A stretch of DNA of 64,000 nt from Cokeromyces recurvatus (lineage: Eukaryota; Mucoromycota; Mucoromycetes; Mucorales; Mucoraceae): NCBI RefSeq assembly GCF_025118155.1, contig NW_026251387.1:1953501-2017500 (forward strand), read 5' to 3'. The notes beneath the pieces were generated by a model, which saw only the letters and a program-made list of their open reading frames with translations, was not told the origin of the DNA and did not search any database. Both the position numbers and the translations under genes were made by a program. Shown here in pieces: positions 37,111 to 49,098 of this stretch. The stretch's first letter is position 1; each line of letters starts with the position of its first letter.

Positions 37111-39233
37111 ATTAATTAAATAAGTAAAAGAAGCTAGTAAAAAAAAAAAAGAAAAGAAAAGTAGATTCCCTTTTCTTTATTATTTTATGTGTATGTGCTT
37201 TTCTTTTTTTTTGTTTTTGTTTATTGATTTATTACTATAATTGGAATTTCATTTAAAGTATATATGTTATCACTTTACTTAATTCAGACTTTTTTTTTTT
37301 AGAAATTATGTAAGGCGTACAACAGTAAATGTCATCATTATTCATTCTTTTATTTATTTATTTTTTTAAAAAAAAACCAGGGCATTCTTGATAAATAAAT
37401 ATTGCTTAACTACAAGATGCTTTTTTTTGTTTTCATAATCTAATTCTTCTAATTATTATGTAATTTAGTTAATGACATCTTTTTATATGTACATCTTTTT
37501 TATATGTATCCTCAGATAACACAATTTATCTTGTCTTTTATAACTAAAGAGTAGTAAGCAAATATGGCTAAAGTATTTTATGTTTCATTACGGTAACTAA
37601 AGTGTATGACGCCATTTAAAGTTACATAATTTTAAATTAAAAAGTTTTCATACATGTAAAATAATTATACACCGAAAAATGTGTACATTATACGCGTTAA
37701 TATATACATATATAAAACGCGTTGTAATAAAATGCGTAGTAAAAAAGTTTAATTTTTAATTTGTTATTGCTTATCAGATTGTTAATGCATTAATAAGACA
37801 CTTATAACAATACACTAGAATAGATAATCTTCGTATACCAACAAATACTATCATTAACACGCAACTATACTTTCTTAAAGGCAAAATCATGCACTTATGA
37901 CCTCTTAATGAACAAAGGCTGGGTTACTAGCAAAATTATTGATAAAGAATTTAACAAAGTTTTAGACTTTAGTTTAAAAAATAGCATACAAGCTTCATTT
38001 TTTTTTTTTAAAAAAAAAGAAATGTCTTATTATTCTCTCCAATTGATATCTGCAGTACTTAAATAGTTTGATTCTCAGTATAATGCTAGCTACAAACTCT
38101 TATATTTGATAAGCTACTTTCCATTTCATTTTTTTTGTTACAAATCTTACTAAACGTCAGTGAACAATATCAGCTTCTATTGAGATAGATGTGTCCAGAA
38201 ACGTCTATTATTCCTTTTATTATTATATTCATTCATTCATTCATTCATTCAAAAAAAAAAAAAAAACTTTTACTCCCTAAATGTTTTATTCTGATTTTCA
38301 CAAATATTTCTGGTGCGAAAACTATTGTTTGAATCAAACTAGACTCGAAAATTTAAATTAAAATATTAGCTAACAAATATACACTTGAGAACCCCTTTAT
38401 TGTCCGATATTAAATGTTGTAAAGTGTGTATTTGTTTACTCGTTTTTTTTATTATTACTACTACCTTACATATCTGTAAGAGACAGGTTAATTGCTATTA
38501 TTTTTTCGTAATAATAATGAATGTTCTTTTGTGCTACAATATAGTCTAATAAGCATGAATCAAAGAAAAGCTTATAGCTCAATAGACAAAAGTAAATAAC
38601 TAAAGCAAATCCATAATAAATAAATAAATAAAAGCAAAGAACAGAATTAGGCGCTTTTTACTAACAAAGAATAACGAATATAAACTTTGTGTTACAGGTA
38701 TTTGAATAATTTATACATGTTATGCATTGCTACTTTTAATATGAAGTGAGTGTATGTTTTATGAATCTAAGGCATTATTTAGTTTCAAAAAGGGGTAGTT
38801 ATGTTTGGATTTAGTGAAGCGAGACATGTAAGATAAAATCTAGCCAATAAAAATGACGGAATATAACTTTTGCTACATATTTTGCAAATTTGAACTCGTT
38901 AACCAGAATAACAGGAGATTCATATTAATGACGAATAAAAAAAAAAAAAAAGAAAAATCTTTTCTATATTGAATAAGGACATAATTTAAAGAAAAAAGGT
39001 ATACTTATTAAATATACGCGTCCATATATTATTGAAATAATTAGACAAATGCGTAATATTGTTAAGTAAGACAAGTTAAATATTTGAAATAGTGTCAAAA
39101 TATATTTTTAAAGCCATTTTTTTTTTTTTTTTTTCGTTTACATTGAAATATTTACTTTTATTTATTTATTTATTTATTTATTTTTCTTCTTCTTTTAACT
39201 TATTATTCATAAAAAAAAAAAGGCTTCACTATA
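37111..39233. other. Intergenic between LIM gene and RdRP
   Basis: 2.1 kb between divergent starts. AT-rich, with many 8-14 nt A/T runs and an ATTC repeat near 38229-38250. I found no coding similarity and no tRNA-like arms. Confidence 0.5.
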
Positions 39234-42200
39234 ATGACAGTTTCTTTAAATCCTTTCATTTCACGATGCGCAAAACAAATTTACCATAACTTGAAATTAA
39301 CAGATCGTATTGGTTTATTGTCAAATGAAGTCTTACCAGCAGAAGTTATTAAAATGCAACAAGTACTCTTACTATTAGACCAAGCAAAATTAGAATCTTT
39401 AGTTAAAAAGTTTTTGCAAACTATAAATCCAAATAAATCACTTGATGATTTCATGTTTATGTTAGATTCAGAACTTAAAGTCTTTTGTAAGTTCGCATAT
39501 ACATTTTTTTTTGTACACTTTTATTTATATTCATTTATAGCAGCAGAAGACGAGGAGTTTACAGACGACATTGATGAGAATATTTTAGTCGAACTAACAG
39601 AACAAAGCGTAAAGAAACGAACCCGATCACACAGTGAAGACCCATTTAATTCAATAAAAAAGTTTAAACCTACACCTGAACATTATAATACGGCCCATAC
39701 TACTACTGCAATTATAAACTTTTTTTCTACTGATACCCTTAATTCGGAAACATATAATATCATTTGCAATCCTGCTGGCTCTTCTAAATTATTACATAAT
39801 GTACCGTGGATCATTTTATACGAAATTGCACGCTTTATACACGCTTATGAGATCAGTTGGGAGGATATTCCATTTGATGCTTTTCAAATGTTTTTAAATA
39901 TTGGCAACACTGAACCTTCTCAACTTTATGAAACTATGGTAAAGTGGAATCAGGAAGTTAGGTTGGGTTTAAAAATAAATGCTCTTGCCTATACTTCGAT
40001 GGAAAGATGTCCTGATAATGTTTGGGCTCACATACAGCAACTTCAAAAGGCCTCCTCTTTATCTGAATCTAATTTAACTCCTTGTACTTCAACTCCTGCT
40101 TCTACTTCCGCTTCCACCTCCGCTTCATCAACTCCTTCTCCTCTCTCCCCTAATCTCTCATCCCCTTATAATCTTACTGCAACCAAGAAACAGAATGCTA
40201 GAGTGAAGAACAGAATGATACATTATAGTGGTATTCTGAAATTTAAAAACTCGGCTAATCTTCCAAGCATCAGACTAAGAGCCCCAAAGGTAGAAGCATC
40301 TAATCGTTTCTTTCGTAAATTTGGTCCAGATCGATTCTTAGAATTATCTCTTAGCAAAGGCATACATCCTTCTTTAATAAAAGCTCACATGAACTATTTC
40401 CTAAAACCCTTTTTGTTTATGCAACGAATCTATCAGTTTTTATTTGTCAAAGATGACACGCTTGTCTTGTTTGCCACAAGAGGCCCGGGTTTGGAACCTA
40501 TCAGTATTCAGCAAGTCATTGATTGGCATATGCCGATTACTGAAAATTGGAATATGTCAATGAGTAAATATGCAAGTCGTATGGCTCTCGGTTATAGTAG
40601 CAGTATTCCAACATTAGAGTTTAAACCAGAAGAAATTATTTACGTTGATGATATTTATTCATCAACAGGATCTGCTACTGATGAAACTGCTTGTATGACA
40701 GATGGCTGTGGTATTATTTCTTGTTCAGCGATGCGACAAATTATGGGCTGTCAAGCAACAGATGAATTACCTTGTGCTATTCAGGGTCGTATTGCGGGTG
40801 CGAAAGGTATATGGATTATCTCACCTGACCTTGACTTCACTTCTGGTAATTGGATCAAAATTCGTGCTAGTCAAAATAAATTCAAGACAGGTTTACCCCA
40901 GAAGGATTTCAGCCTAGATCCTCATCATTATACATTTGATCTTGTCAAAAACTCTATTTGTGTTTATCCTTCCAACTTGAACACACAATTTATTCAGTGT
41001 TTAGCTGCGGGTGGTGTTCCGACAGCTGTCTTTGTAGAGATCTTGAAGGAGTATATTCACCGATTAGCAACTATTGTGACTGAAAATCAAAGTGTTGAAG
41101 TCTTAAGAGACTGGATTACACGTATGGGTCATGTCATGATGGGGAGATGGGAAGGTGAATCTAATACAGAAAAGGGGCTTTGGCGAGACCTTAATTCAAG
41201 CTCTGCTGGACTTGATGATGAAAATGATAGTGGCTTTTTTACAATTAGTTCACCTGACGATGATACTTATTTTGACGATCATAATATAGCTGAATCCAAT
41301 GAGGATAGACCCGAATATGACTGGCGTACTCGATTTGCTAACAATGATAACCACTATTTTCGTCTTAATCGCTACTCTGGGTCTCCTGCTAGTCTTCATG
41401 AAGCTGCTATTCGTATGCTGGATTCCGGGTTTGATCTCTCAAATGCTTATCTTGCTTCACGAATCACGATGGTCTTTCGGCAGGTTATGCAATCTATTAC
41501 AACAAAATATAAAATTGAGGTACCTCAATCGTGTACAGTCACCTGTATACCTGACCCTACAGGAACACTTGAGTCTGGTGAAATGTTTTTGCAATTATCA
41601 AATCGACGTATGGATGAAAAGACGAGTATACCTGTTGGACAAATATTAGGTGAAGTGATTGTTACGCGTAATCCATGTGCTCTTAAAAGTGATATACAAA
41701 AAGTAAAAGCTGTTGATTGTAGTGCTTTAAGAATGTATAGAGATGTTGCTGTCTTTTCTGTGAAAGGTGAAACCTCATTAGCTAGTCAACTTAGTGGTGG
41801 TGATTATGATGGTGATATTGTATGTTAATAATAGTAATGATAAGGACAGAATATACGTATATGTATATGTATATACATATACATATATATTATTATTAAT
41901 AATATTATTATTAATATTAATATTTTATTTTATTCTATTCTATTCTATTTTATTTTCTTAAAGATATTTTGCTGTTGGGATGAACGTATAGTAAAGCCCT
42001 TTAAATCATCGCCTGTAATTCCAGAATCTAATAAAGTCAAGGAAGCATTTGATAAAGACATGTCAACTGTAGGAAGAGAAGTAGGATCACATGAAAACAC
42101 TGAAACAGCTATTCAGAAAAATTTTATTTCAGTGACGATACCCGATGGTACTCTAGGTATATATGAAAACTGGAGAACTGTTTTAGCAGAAACAACCAAT

Positions 42201-43178
42201 CTTGACAATCCAGATGTTATCTATCTTGGTCATATGTGTTCTAAGCTTGTAGATGCTCCTAAACAAGGTCTTCGTCTCAAATCAATCGTAAAAAACAGAG
42301 ATCGCGCCTCCTTTGGAGACATTCCACATCCTGCTTGGTTTATGGATAAAAAGAATAAACAACGTAATCAAAGAATTCGAAATTACCGAGAGGTGAATAA
42401 TGTATATGCTTTACAGAACGCACCTTTATCTACTACTATGGATTATCTTTATGACACACTTATGAAAGAAACAGCAGCTTTTACGAAATACTCACGTAGC
42501 ATGTTTCTTGATGAAGATGTTCCTTTTAAGGATCCAGATCTTATTGCTCCTTGGCTCAAAGCACAAGAACTAGCAAATCAATTAAATGATATTGCTCTAA
42601 AAGATGATCTTCAATTAATTGCTCAAGCTATTGAAAAGAATCGTCATGATTACAACAAGCAATGTTGCGAATTTGATATGCAAAAACAACATTACATGGA
42701 TAACATCGGCAATCCTAAACATTATATTGATAGCAAATTCGTTCATGACTTTCAAAACCAATTCACTTCACATTTTGAGCTTGAAGAGTATTTTGCTAAA
42801 GAATTTCTCAATACACCTTCCACGCAAAGTTTAAAATCAAATATAATGATTTTTGATATCCAAGCCAATGGTGGACGCATGTTACAGAATATCAAGGCGA
42901 GCTATGCTTATCAAATTAGTGTAAATGCAAATAAATATAGCAAGTATTGCTATATTGTTGCCTTTGACTTTCTAAGACGTATCAAAGCGGATGCGATAGC
43001 AAAACGACTAAAAGAAAATGGTGTAGCGGAAACAATCACAGTTCCTATGTACAAATGCTTGAATATAGATAGAAAATGGCTCAAGAGATTACTAAAATCA
43101 AATATTGTAAATGAAAAAGAAAAGGTTCGACTTATGCCAGATATCACGGCGGCAATGAATGGAGAACTAAAAAAATAG
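39234..43178 (+). CDS. RNA-dependent RNA polymerase of the RNAi pathway
   Basis: Three exons: 39234-39486, 39541-41819 and 41964-43178, giving 1248 residues. The catalytic loop SGGDYDGDI is at residues about 837-844, with Asp839, Asp841 and Asp843 as the DxDGD metal ligands. It is preceded by PSLHEAAIRML-like, VPQSCTVTCIPDPTGTLESGE and LGEVIVTRNPCALKSDI, all cellular RdRP signatures (QDE-1/Rdp1/RDR family). These enzymes copy single-stranded RNA into double-stranded RNA for Dicer, amplifying silencing. The second intron splits the polypeptide directly after the catalytic loop (donor GTATGT). The first intron is 54 bp, in frame and stop-free, so a retained form with 18 extra residues would be translatable. 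The start follows an A-rich leader; no upstream in-frame Met fits. There is no signal for localisation. Confidence 0.93.
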
Positions 43179-44956
43179 AAAACCTACATGTTAAAAGACT
43201 TTTTTTTTTTATTTTTTTTTTTTTTGTTTTTTTTTTTCTTCTCCTCTTCCTTCAGGAATAAATAAAATCTCCTTTACACTGCAAAGCTTTAGTATGATTA
43301 AATATTTTTATTTATTGATAAGAATTAAGATGGCCAGTGAGTAGATAATATCTATTGGTATATTGAATTTTACCGAGGCCAGTTCAAGATAAATGAAAAA
43401 AAAAAAAAAAAAAGGTTTAAAAATCCCTCTTAAGAGACAAGAGGTAAAAATAATACAACGCCATATATAATACTTTAGATGTTCTGAATTTATTAATATT
43501 AACCACCAAAGACTTGAGTGATTTTGATCTTACCAGCAGTTCCAAAAATCATTATCTCTTATCGGTACTGTATTCTTGCTTTTTATACCATAACCAAGAG
43601 TACTAACTCTGATCTTTTAAAGGATATAGCTGGCCATCACTGTCTCCTCTTACATTTATAGCTTCTTTGAACTACTGCATGCCCTTTTCTATTTTGACTT
43701 GTGTGCTCATACTTGGCAGGATTGCACTCTTTTTTTTTTTCTGTCAATTTCTCTTATACTTACTTCATAGATGGATTTAAACTTGATGTTTAAATAATAA
43801 AAGATTGTTTGATTTAAATGCTCAATGATATTGTTAAGTTATGTGGTTGCAGTAATGCTCGTACATGCAGTTGATAGAAGGTATCACTCTACCCAATAAT
43901 AGGATGATCTTTAAACAGGTAAAGAATACTTGGGGTATACTTCCTTCAAGTTCAGCAAAAGCAAGTACAATACTATTTGAGACATATTATTTGTTTGTTA
44001 CATGTTGAACTGAAATCAACTAGCATATAGAGTACTAGAAACTTTGCTGGATTATTACCATCGCTCAGAAAGAAAGACAATTACGACAGGGAGAATTTGA
44101 AGATGATGGCCACATAATTTCAAAAGGAACTGCTAATAGACTTATAATAATAATGCTTTTATGTTTTACAATTCCTACTCATAAAAGCCCTTCTGCTTCT
44201 CTTCAGCTAAATAATGGTTTAGTGTAATTGAATTTACGAGAATAAAGCTTAACTTGGATATTTGAATAAAATTATACAGTGTTCCTGATATATAACCAAT
44301 TCTTAGTTGCAGAATCATTTCTAATGTACACAATGAACAAATAAATTTATAATAATTTCTCACAAACTGAACTTATTTGTTCAACATCTAATAAATAATT
44401 TGTGAATGTTCTAAAATTACAATCTGGTTCGTCCAAATAAAAATAGATGATTTCTAATTTATTTTGGAAATAGTATAAAAAAAAACTGCAGTTGATGATT
44501 TATCCATTTTCACTATCATCATAATTCCTTAATTGGCCCTCCACTCTTTTTCTCAAAAATAACGTCATAACTACTCTTCTTAACTTTCTTTTTTTCATTT
44601 TTTTACCCTTAAACCAAAAGGATTTTTTTTCTTAATATCTTGTATCTAAATTGGAAGGGTCTTCTTTTTTTCTTACCAGGTGTGAATGTCTTTTATTGGA
44701 ACTATGACTATGACTGTACTACATTCACATGATGTCTTCCTCCTATTTACACATGTACTAAGGAGTATTTTATTACGAATAAATGTATAACATGACCTCC
44801 TTCTTTTAAACAAAGGAACAAAAACAAATCCCTTTTATGATTAAAAAAAAAAGGTAAAGAAACGACATAGTTTTAAAAATACTTTATCCTTTTGTAAAGG
44901 AAAAGATTATATTTTTCATTTTTCATTTTTTTTGTATAATTATTACAAATTTATAA
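43179..44956. other. Intergenic with scattered coding-like fragments
   Basis: No intact gene between the RdRP stop and U4. Short fragments read like exons: minus strand near 43555-43513 (FGTAGKIKITQVFGG then stop) and plus strand near 44068-44143 (QLRQGEFEDDGHIISKG). They are in unrelated frames with stops between them. They may be relics of decayed genes or chance. Confidence 0.35.
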
Positions 44957-45097
44957 TTAAGGCCCTTGCGAGCCTTCAAAAAATTGCTACCGCGCCCCGG
45001 AGAGCACTGTAGACGGGTATTGGTTATAGTTTTCAACCAGCAATAAACCAGAATCAGTCGAGACCTCACTTTCGTGGTTTTGCCCTAGCACAAGAAT
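44957..45097 (-). ncRNA. U4: U4 spliceosomal snRNA
   Basis: A GC-rich island in AT-rich DNA whose minus strand reads as a full U4 of about 141 nt (human 145). In order: a 5' segment ATTCTTGTGC (45097-45088) that could form U4/U6 stem II with GCACAAGGAU of U6. Then the 5' stem-loop at about 45078-45047, with a kink-turn for the 15.5K/Snu13 protein (GUGAGG, CUCG loop, CUGA) closed by ACCA/UGGU and GAA/UUC pairs. Next UUGCUGGUUGAAAA (45043-45030), the U4/U6 stem I element, nearly identical to yeast. Then a central hairpin CUAC...GUAG with a UCCG tetraloop (45012-44987). The Sm site AAUUUUUUG is at 44985-44977. Finally a 3' hairpin AAGGCUC-GCAA-GGGCCUU is at 44976-44959. Order, spacing and pairing all fit. 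The exact ends are uncertain by a few bases. It lies 206 bp downstream of the TAF7 stop. Confidence 0.93.
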
Positions 45098-45303
45098 AAG
45101 GAATAAAAGAGGGCCATGGGTAAATGGCCTTTTTATAGTTTTTTTTTAAAAATTCTTTCAACAGTCACATGTGATACAGTCTGTGACTGCTTGGTATTCT
45201 TTTTCCCGACTACGATGATGATTATTATTATTATGGATTTCAGTTTTGTGTAGCATGCTGAGATAAAAAAAAAAAGAATGTGCTATTTTATTTTTTATAA
45301 TTA
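45098..45303 (-). promoter_or_regulatory. U4 promoter region with TATA-like element
   Basis: Between the TAF7 stop and the U4 5' end. A TATAAAAAGG element on the minus strand starts at 45137, about 40 bp upstream of the predicted U4 start, a position plausible for a Pol II snRNA promoter. No other motif is certain. Confidence 0.4.
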
Positions 45304-46765
45304 TTATTTATCTTTTTCTTTTTCGTTCATTTCTGCAAGATGAGCTTCTTTTAATGTTAACGCTTTCTTTAAGTTATTTATATCAGTTTCAAAACGGGTC
45401 TATTATAATAGCATTAGCAATATAGTTGTAAAAATACAAAAGATGGTCGTTTACCTTTAACATTGCATTTGGAGCAGTTGATAAATCACGCGTTTTTCGC
45501 TGAATGGCTTGTTTAAGTTCGGCAATTTCTTGTCGTTTTTGTTCTTTTTTTTTTAAAAAAAAAAAATAAGAATGATAAATAGTATATATTTTTATATATA
45601 TATATTTCTAGTTAATTACCAATTTCGCCTGTTTGTGCAGCATCTTCTTCATCTTCATCTTCTTCTGACTCATCATCGTCATCGTCTTCATCGTCTTCAT
45701 CCTCATTATCTTCATCCTCTTCATCCATCATTTCAAGATCACGATCAATAGCAGCAGCTAAATCTTCATCACTTTCACTTTCATCGACATCATCATCAAT
45801 ATCAATATCCTGTGTACCAGCATCTGATTCTACCTCCATTTCCATTTCTCTATTGTCTACCACCTCTAAAAATGATTATTAGAAAGAGCATTGAAACCTA
45901 TAGAGCTATATTTACCATATTGTACATCCTCTGCTGTAGCGTCAATTTCTAACAATCTTTCTACTTCTCTTTCTACTTCTTCAATAGCCTAAGTTTCATT
46001 AACAAAAGAATCCTTGAGCCCAATATTGAATAATACTTACTCTCTTTGATAACTTCTTTCTAAATCTTCTCTTCCTCACATGTTTTAAAGGGGGAGTTAA
46101 ACCATGAGGAAAACTATAAGGATCAGTATCAACTTTATTATTAATTTGAGGGATAAAAGGTTCAGGTCCGCTTGTAGGATCCACCAAAATCATCTACTTA
46201 CAAACACAAAAAAAAAGTCAACATAACAAAGTCAATGTTTTCTCTCTCTCTCCCTTTTTTTTTTCTGACCTGTGAAATATCTGCTACTTTATAAAATTGT
46301 TTTTTATCTAGTGACTTTTGTGCTTCAATAATAGTTGGTAGATCAACCACTAATGCATCGTATTTGCGTCCTTCAAATGTAAATGAACCTTTTCTATTAT
46401 CTATTTTTGTTTTGTTTTTTTTCTACTAGTTGGCTTTATATTAAAGAACAATCAAGTTTCTACAAATTACCTTTAAAATTTAATTTAACATCTTCTGGGA
46501 TTTCTCTTTTTTTTACAAGTTCATGTAATCGATCACACAACTCCCCTTCTGGTACTCTAAAGATTAATTGTTCTTCAATAACTGCCTCAGGTTCTTCATC
46601 GTCTTCTTCAGCTATATTTCTATCCTCATCTTTATTATTTTTCCTTGCAGTTAATTTAATTTTGATTGTTTTGTCTTTTTTCAGAGGGGCAGTGTTTCCT
46701 TCTGTTTTTGGTTGCCTTGGCCTTCTAATTTTAACAGTTTTTGTTTCTTTAGCTGTTGATTCCAT
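45304..46765 (-). CDS. TAF7: TFIID subunit TAF7
   Basis: Seven exons: 46765-46471, 46400-46270, 46193-46041, 45988-45916, 45865-45620, 45543-45455 and 45399-45304, giving 360 residues. Residues about 60-165 form the TAFII55 domain: [75 protein letters not shown]. The DLP...EAQKS and ADISQM signatures are diagnostic. [22 protein letters not shown] matches the following conserved block. Then comes a very acidic stretch (Asp/Glu runs encoded by GAT/GAA repeats at about 45640-45790) and a carboxyl coiled coil ([14 protein letters not shown]). TAF7 binds TAF1 and restrains its activity within TFIID. The gene shares a 172-bp divergent promoter with CENP-K. Exon 6 uses an acceptor preceded by A-rich sequence. 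Confidence 0.94.
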
Positions 46766-46937
46766 TTGAATTTAATATAAATGAAAAAAAAAATGAAGGT
46801 TTTATTATGCTCGAAATAAAAAAAAAAAAAAAAAACTAAATTTACAAAAAAAGTGACGTGCTTTATACTTCCGCTTTTTTGAAATAAACAGCATTCTTTA
46901 ACTTTTTTTTTTTTTTAACTTGCTAATTCTAATCAAA
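46766..46937. promoter_or_regulatory. Short divergent promoter, TAF7 and CENP-K
   Basis: Only 172 bp separate the two start codons. The region contains an A18 run (about 46818-46835), a T17 run (about 46902-46917) and a central GTGACGTGCTTTATACTTCCGC segment with a CRE-like TGACGTG core (about 46852-46858). It is likely a shared, nucleosome-poor promoter; this is inference. Confidence 0.45.
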
Positions 46938-48099
46938 ATGTCTTTATTTGAAAAAGCACTAGCTAATGTTATTGCACAAGCAACAAATGAATACCAAGTT
47001 ATTGCAAAAAATGATCCAAAAGTTGAAAGTACAGAAGATGGAACCTCTAGAGGAGAATTCCTTGATCTTATTTTAAAAGCACAGCAAAAAGAACGAAAGT
47101 TATTATGGGATAAATTGTATAAGGTAACAAATGAGAAAAATTTGTCCTTTTCTTTATTTTTTTTTTCCTCTTTTACTTTAAAAGTCATAATGCTTACTTA
47201 ATATGTTAGCTTGAAAGTAAACAAAATCAACAAAAAAATAAGCTATTTGGAGACACAGCAGAGCCTACAATGGAACATAGACAATTAAAAACATTGATGT
47301 ATGAACATCAGGATTTGTTTGATGCTGTTGCTGAAGAAGCTAATAAGATTGAAGATGTAGAGCAAACTGATAATTCTATTTTAGAAATTGAATTTAGAGA
47401 ACAATTAAATATAGAAATTCAACAATATGAAATAGCAAATCGATTTATACAAACACAACTTGATGAAGTCACCGAATTATTAAAAAGGTAGTAGTAGCCT
47501 ATACTATAGATAGTTAATCTCTAATACATTGGATTTAGTGAAAAAAGAGTGCTTAACGAATGTTTTGAAATCTATGATGCTTTAAAAGCTAAAAAAAGAG
47601 AATTATCGGAAGAACAACATGTACAAGCCTATCCTGATCAGTTACGGCAAGAACAACTGATGTTAGAAGCACTTTATAAACAAGATACTAATGATTTAAT
47701 TGATTTTATTGATGAACATTATCCTCCACATCCTGTTGATGTATGTAAAATATATACATATATATATATGACCACACTAACATTTAATAACTTTCTTTAT
47801 ATACACACACACACATATATATATATATGTAGAATGCTGGAGAATTAGGTGATGAATGTGATTTAAAAACCATGTTGGAGGTAAAAAATTTTATTTGTAA
47901 AATATGAAAATAAGGGATTAATATATTGCATTTATAGCAATTGATGAATCAAGCCATTATTACATCAGATAATCCTTATATTAAATTACAACCTGGTGAA
48001 TACTGGTCACCTTATATTCAAACACTACTAAAAGCAGATATTCTAAAATATCATCCTGAAGATTCTACACTTGTTCGATTGCAAGATTTTAAGTTATAA
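46938..48099 (+). CDS. CENPK: CENP-K (Sim4-type), inner kinetochore subunit
   Basis: Five exons: 46938-47123, 47210-47487, 47539-47740, 47833-47880 and 47938-48099, giving 291 residues (human 269). The centre is coiled coil (residues about 60-200). The carboxyl part matches CENP-K closely: LIDFIDEHYPPHP, then LKTMLEQLMNQAI, DNPYIKLQPGEYWSPYIQTLL and ILKYHPEDSTLVRLQDF. These parallel the human EFLEDHFPLP, DPYVKI..SFWPPYVELLL and HPEDPTRIRLEAF blocks. CENP-K belongs to the constitutive centromere network (CENP-H/I/K/M) that links centromeric chromatin to microtubule-binding proteins. The coiled coil probably pairs with a CENP-H partner. The call rests on the carboxyl block, which is strong. Confidence 0.85.
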
Positions 48100-49098
48100 C
48101 TTTGTATATAAAAATTGTTCATGTTCCCTTTTTGCATACAACAATGCTGAAGTTTAAATGCTTAATCATTTAATCACAGCCAAAGAAATTTTTTTTTTTT
48201 TTGAGACAGAAATATTTTAAGTCACACATACAAAAAAAAAATATAAAGGAGCAAGTTCAACAACGAAAAAAAGAATTCCTTGAAAAAAGTTTTTTTCTTT
48301 TCTCTTTAATTCAATAAGGTAAAGTATTTTTCATTTTTATTTGTTAAAGAAATATGTAATGAATCTATAAACATTCCAAATGATGGAAAACTTTTTTTGG
48401 TCCCGAATCGAAAGCAATTTTCCATGTTCACAATCTTTTTTATGAGATGTGGGTTAACCAATGGTGAACAATCTCTGAAATCAATGTTTATTGAATCATT
48501 CATTTTCTTTTATCTTTTACTCCTTTTCTTTTTTACTAATTTATATATTCATTTTATAGGTAAAATTGAATACTCTTTAGAAATATAATTTTATACCTTT
48601 TTTTTTTATCTTTGAATATATAATAAAAACTTATTTTTATCCATTTAAACTCTTTATTTTATTGTGTAATAATGTGTCTGTCTGAAAGTTATATGTGTGA
48701 CAAGCTTTTTTTTTTTCTTTTACTTTTTTTGAATTCAGAAATATATTGTTATAATGAACCACGTCCCCTATCCCTTGTCCATTTAGTAGTGTTCTATTCC
48801 ATTTTATAATAATGCAACAATAAGAAATAAAAAAGTTCTTTTATACAAATTAAGATGAACTATACATTTATTAAGGAAAAAAAAATTTTTTTTTTTTGGT
48901 AAAGTGAAATAAAATACAATATATAAAACTGCAAATATGTATATGGTTTCTACGTGTCTGCATTTTTTTTTTAAAAAAAAAAAGGAAAAAACGAGAGAAA
49001 AAAACAAACAAACAAACGTGTATGTCTTTGTGATAGTATGTTAAATAGCACTTATTCTAGTTCTTGTTTGTTTTTGTTTTTGTATACTTTTTTTTTTC
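48100..49098. other. Intergenic between CENP-K and TIM13; possible small coding piece
   Basis: Convergent 3' regions. At about 48345-48505 both strands are open and read like protein (plus: IPNDGKLFLVPNRKQFSMF; minus: INIDFRDCSPLVNPHLIKK). Neither has a convincing start, splice sites or family. Otherwise AT-rich. Confidence 0.35.

Noticed and set aside
44425..44440. GGTTCGTCC tRNA B-box-like sequence
   Set aside because: Lacks the conserved A after TTCG and a pairing T-stem; no cloverleaf can be drawn.
46383..46769. 128-codon plus-strand open frame
   Set aside because: Shadow across TAF7 exon 1 and intron 1; Ser/Phe-rich from reading Glu/Lys-rich codons backwards.
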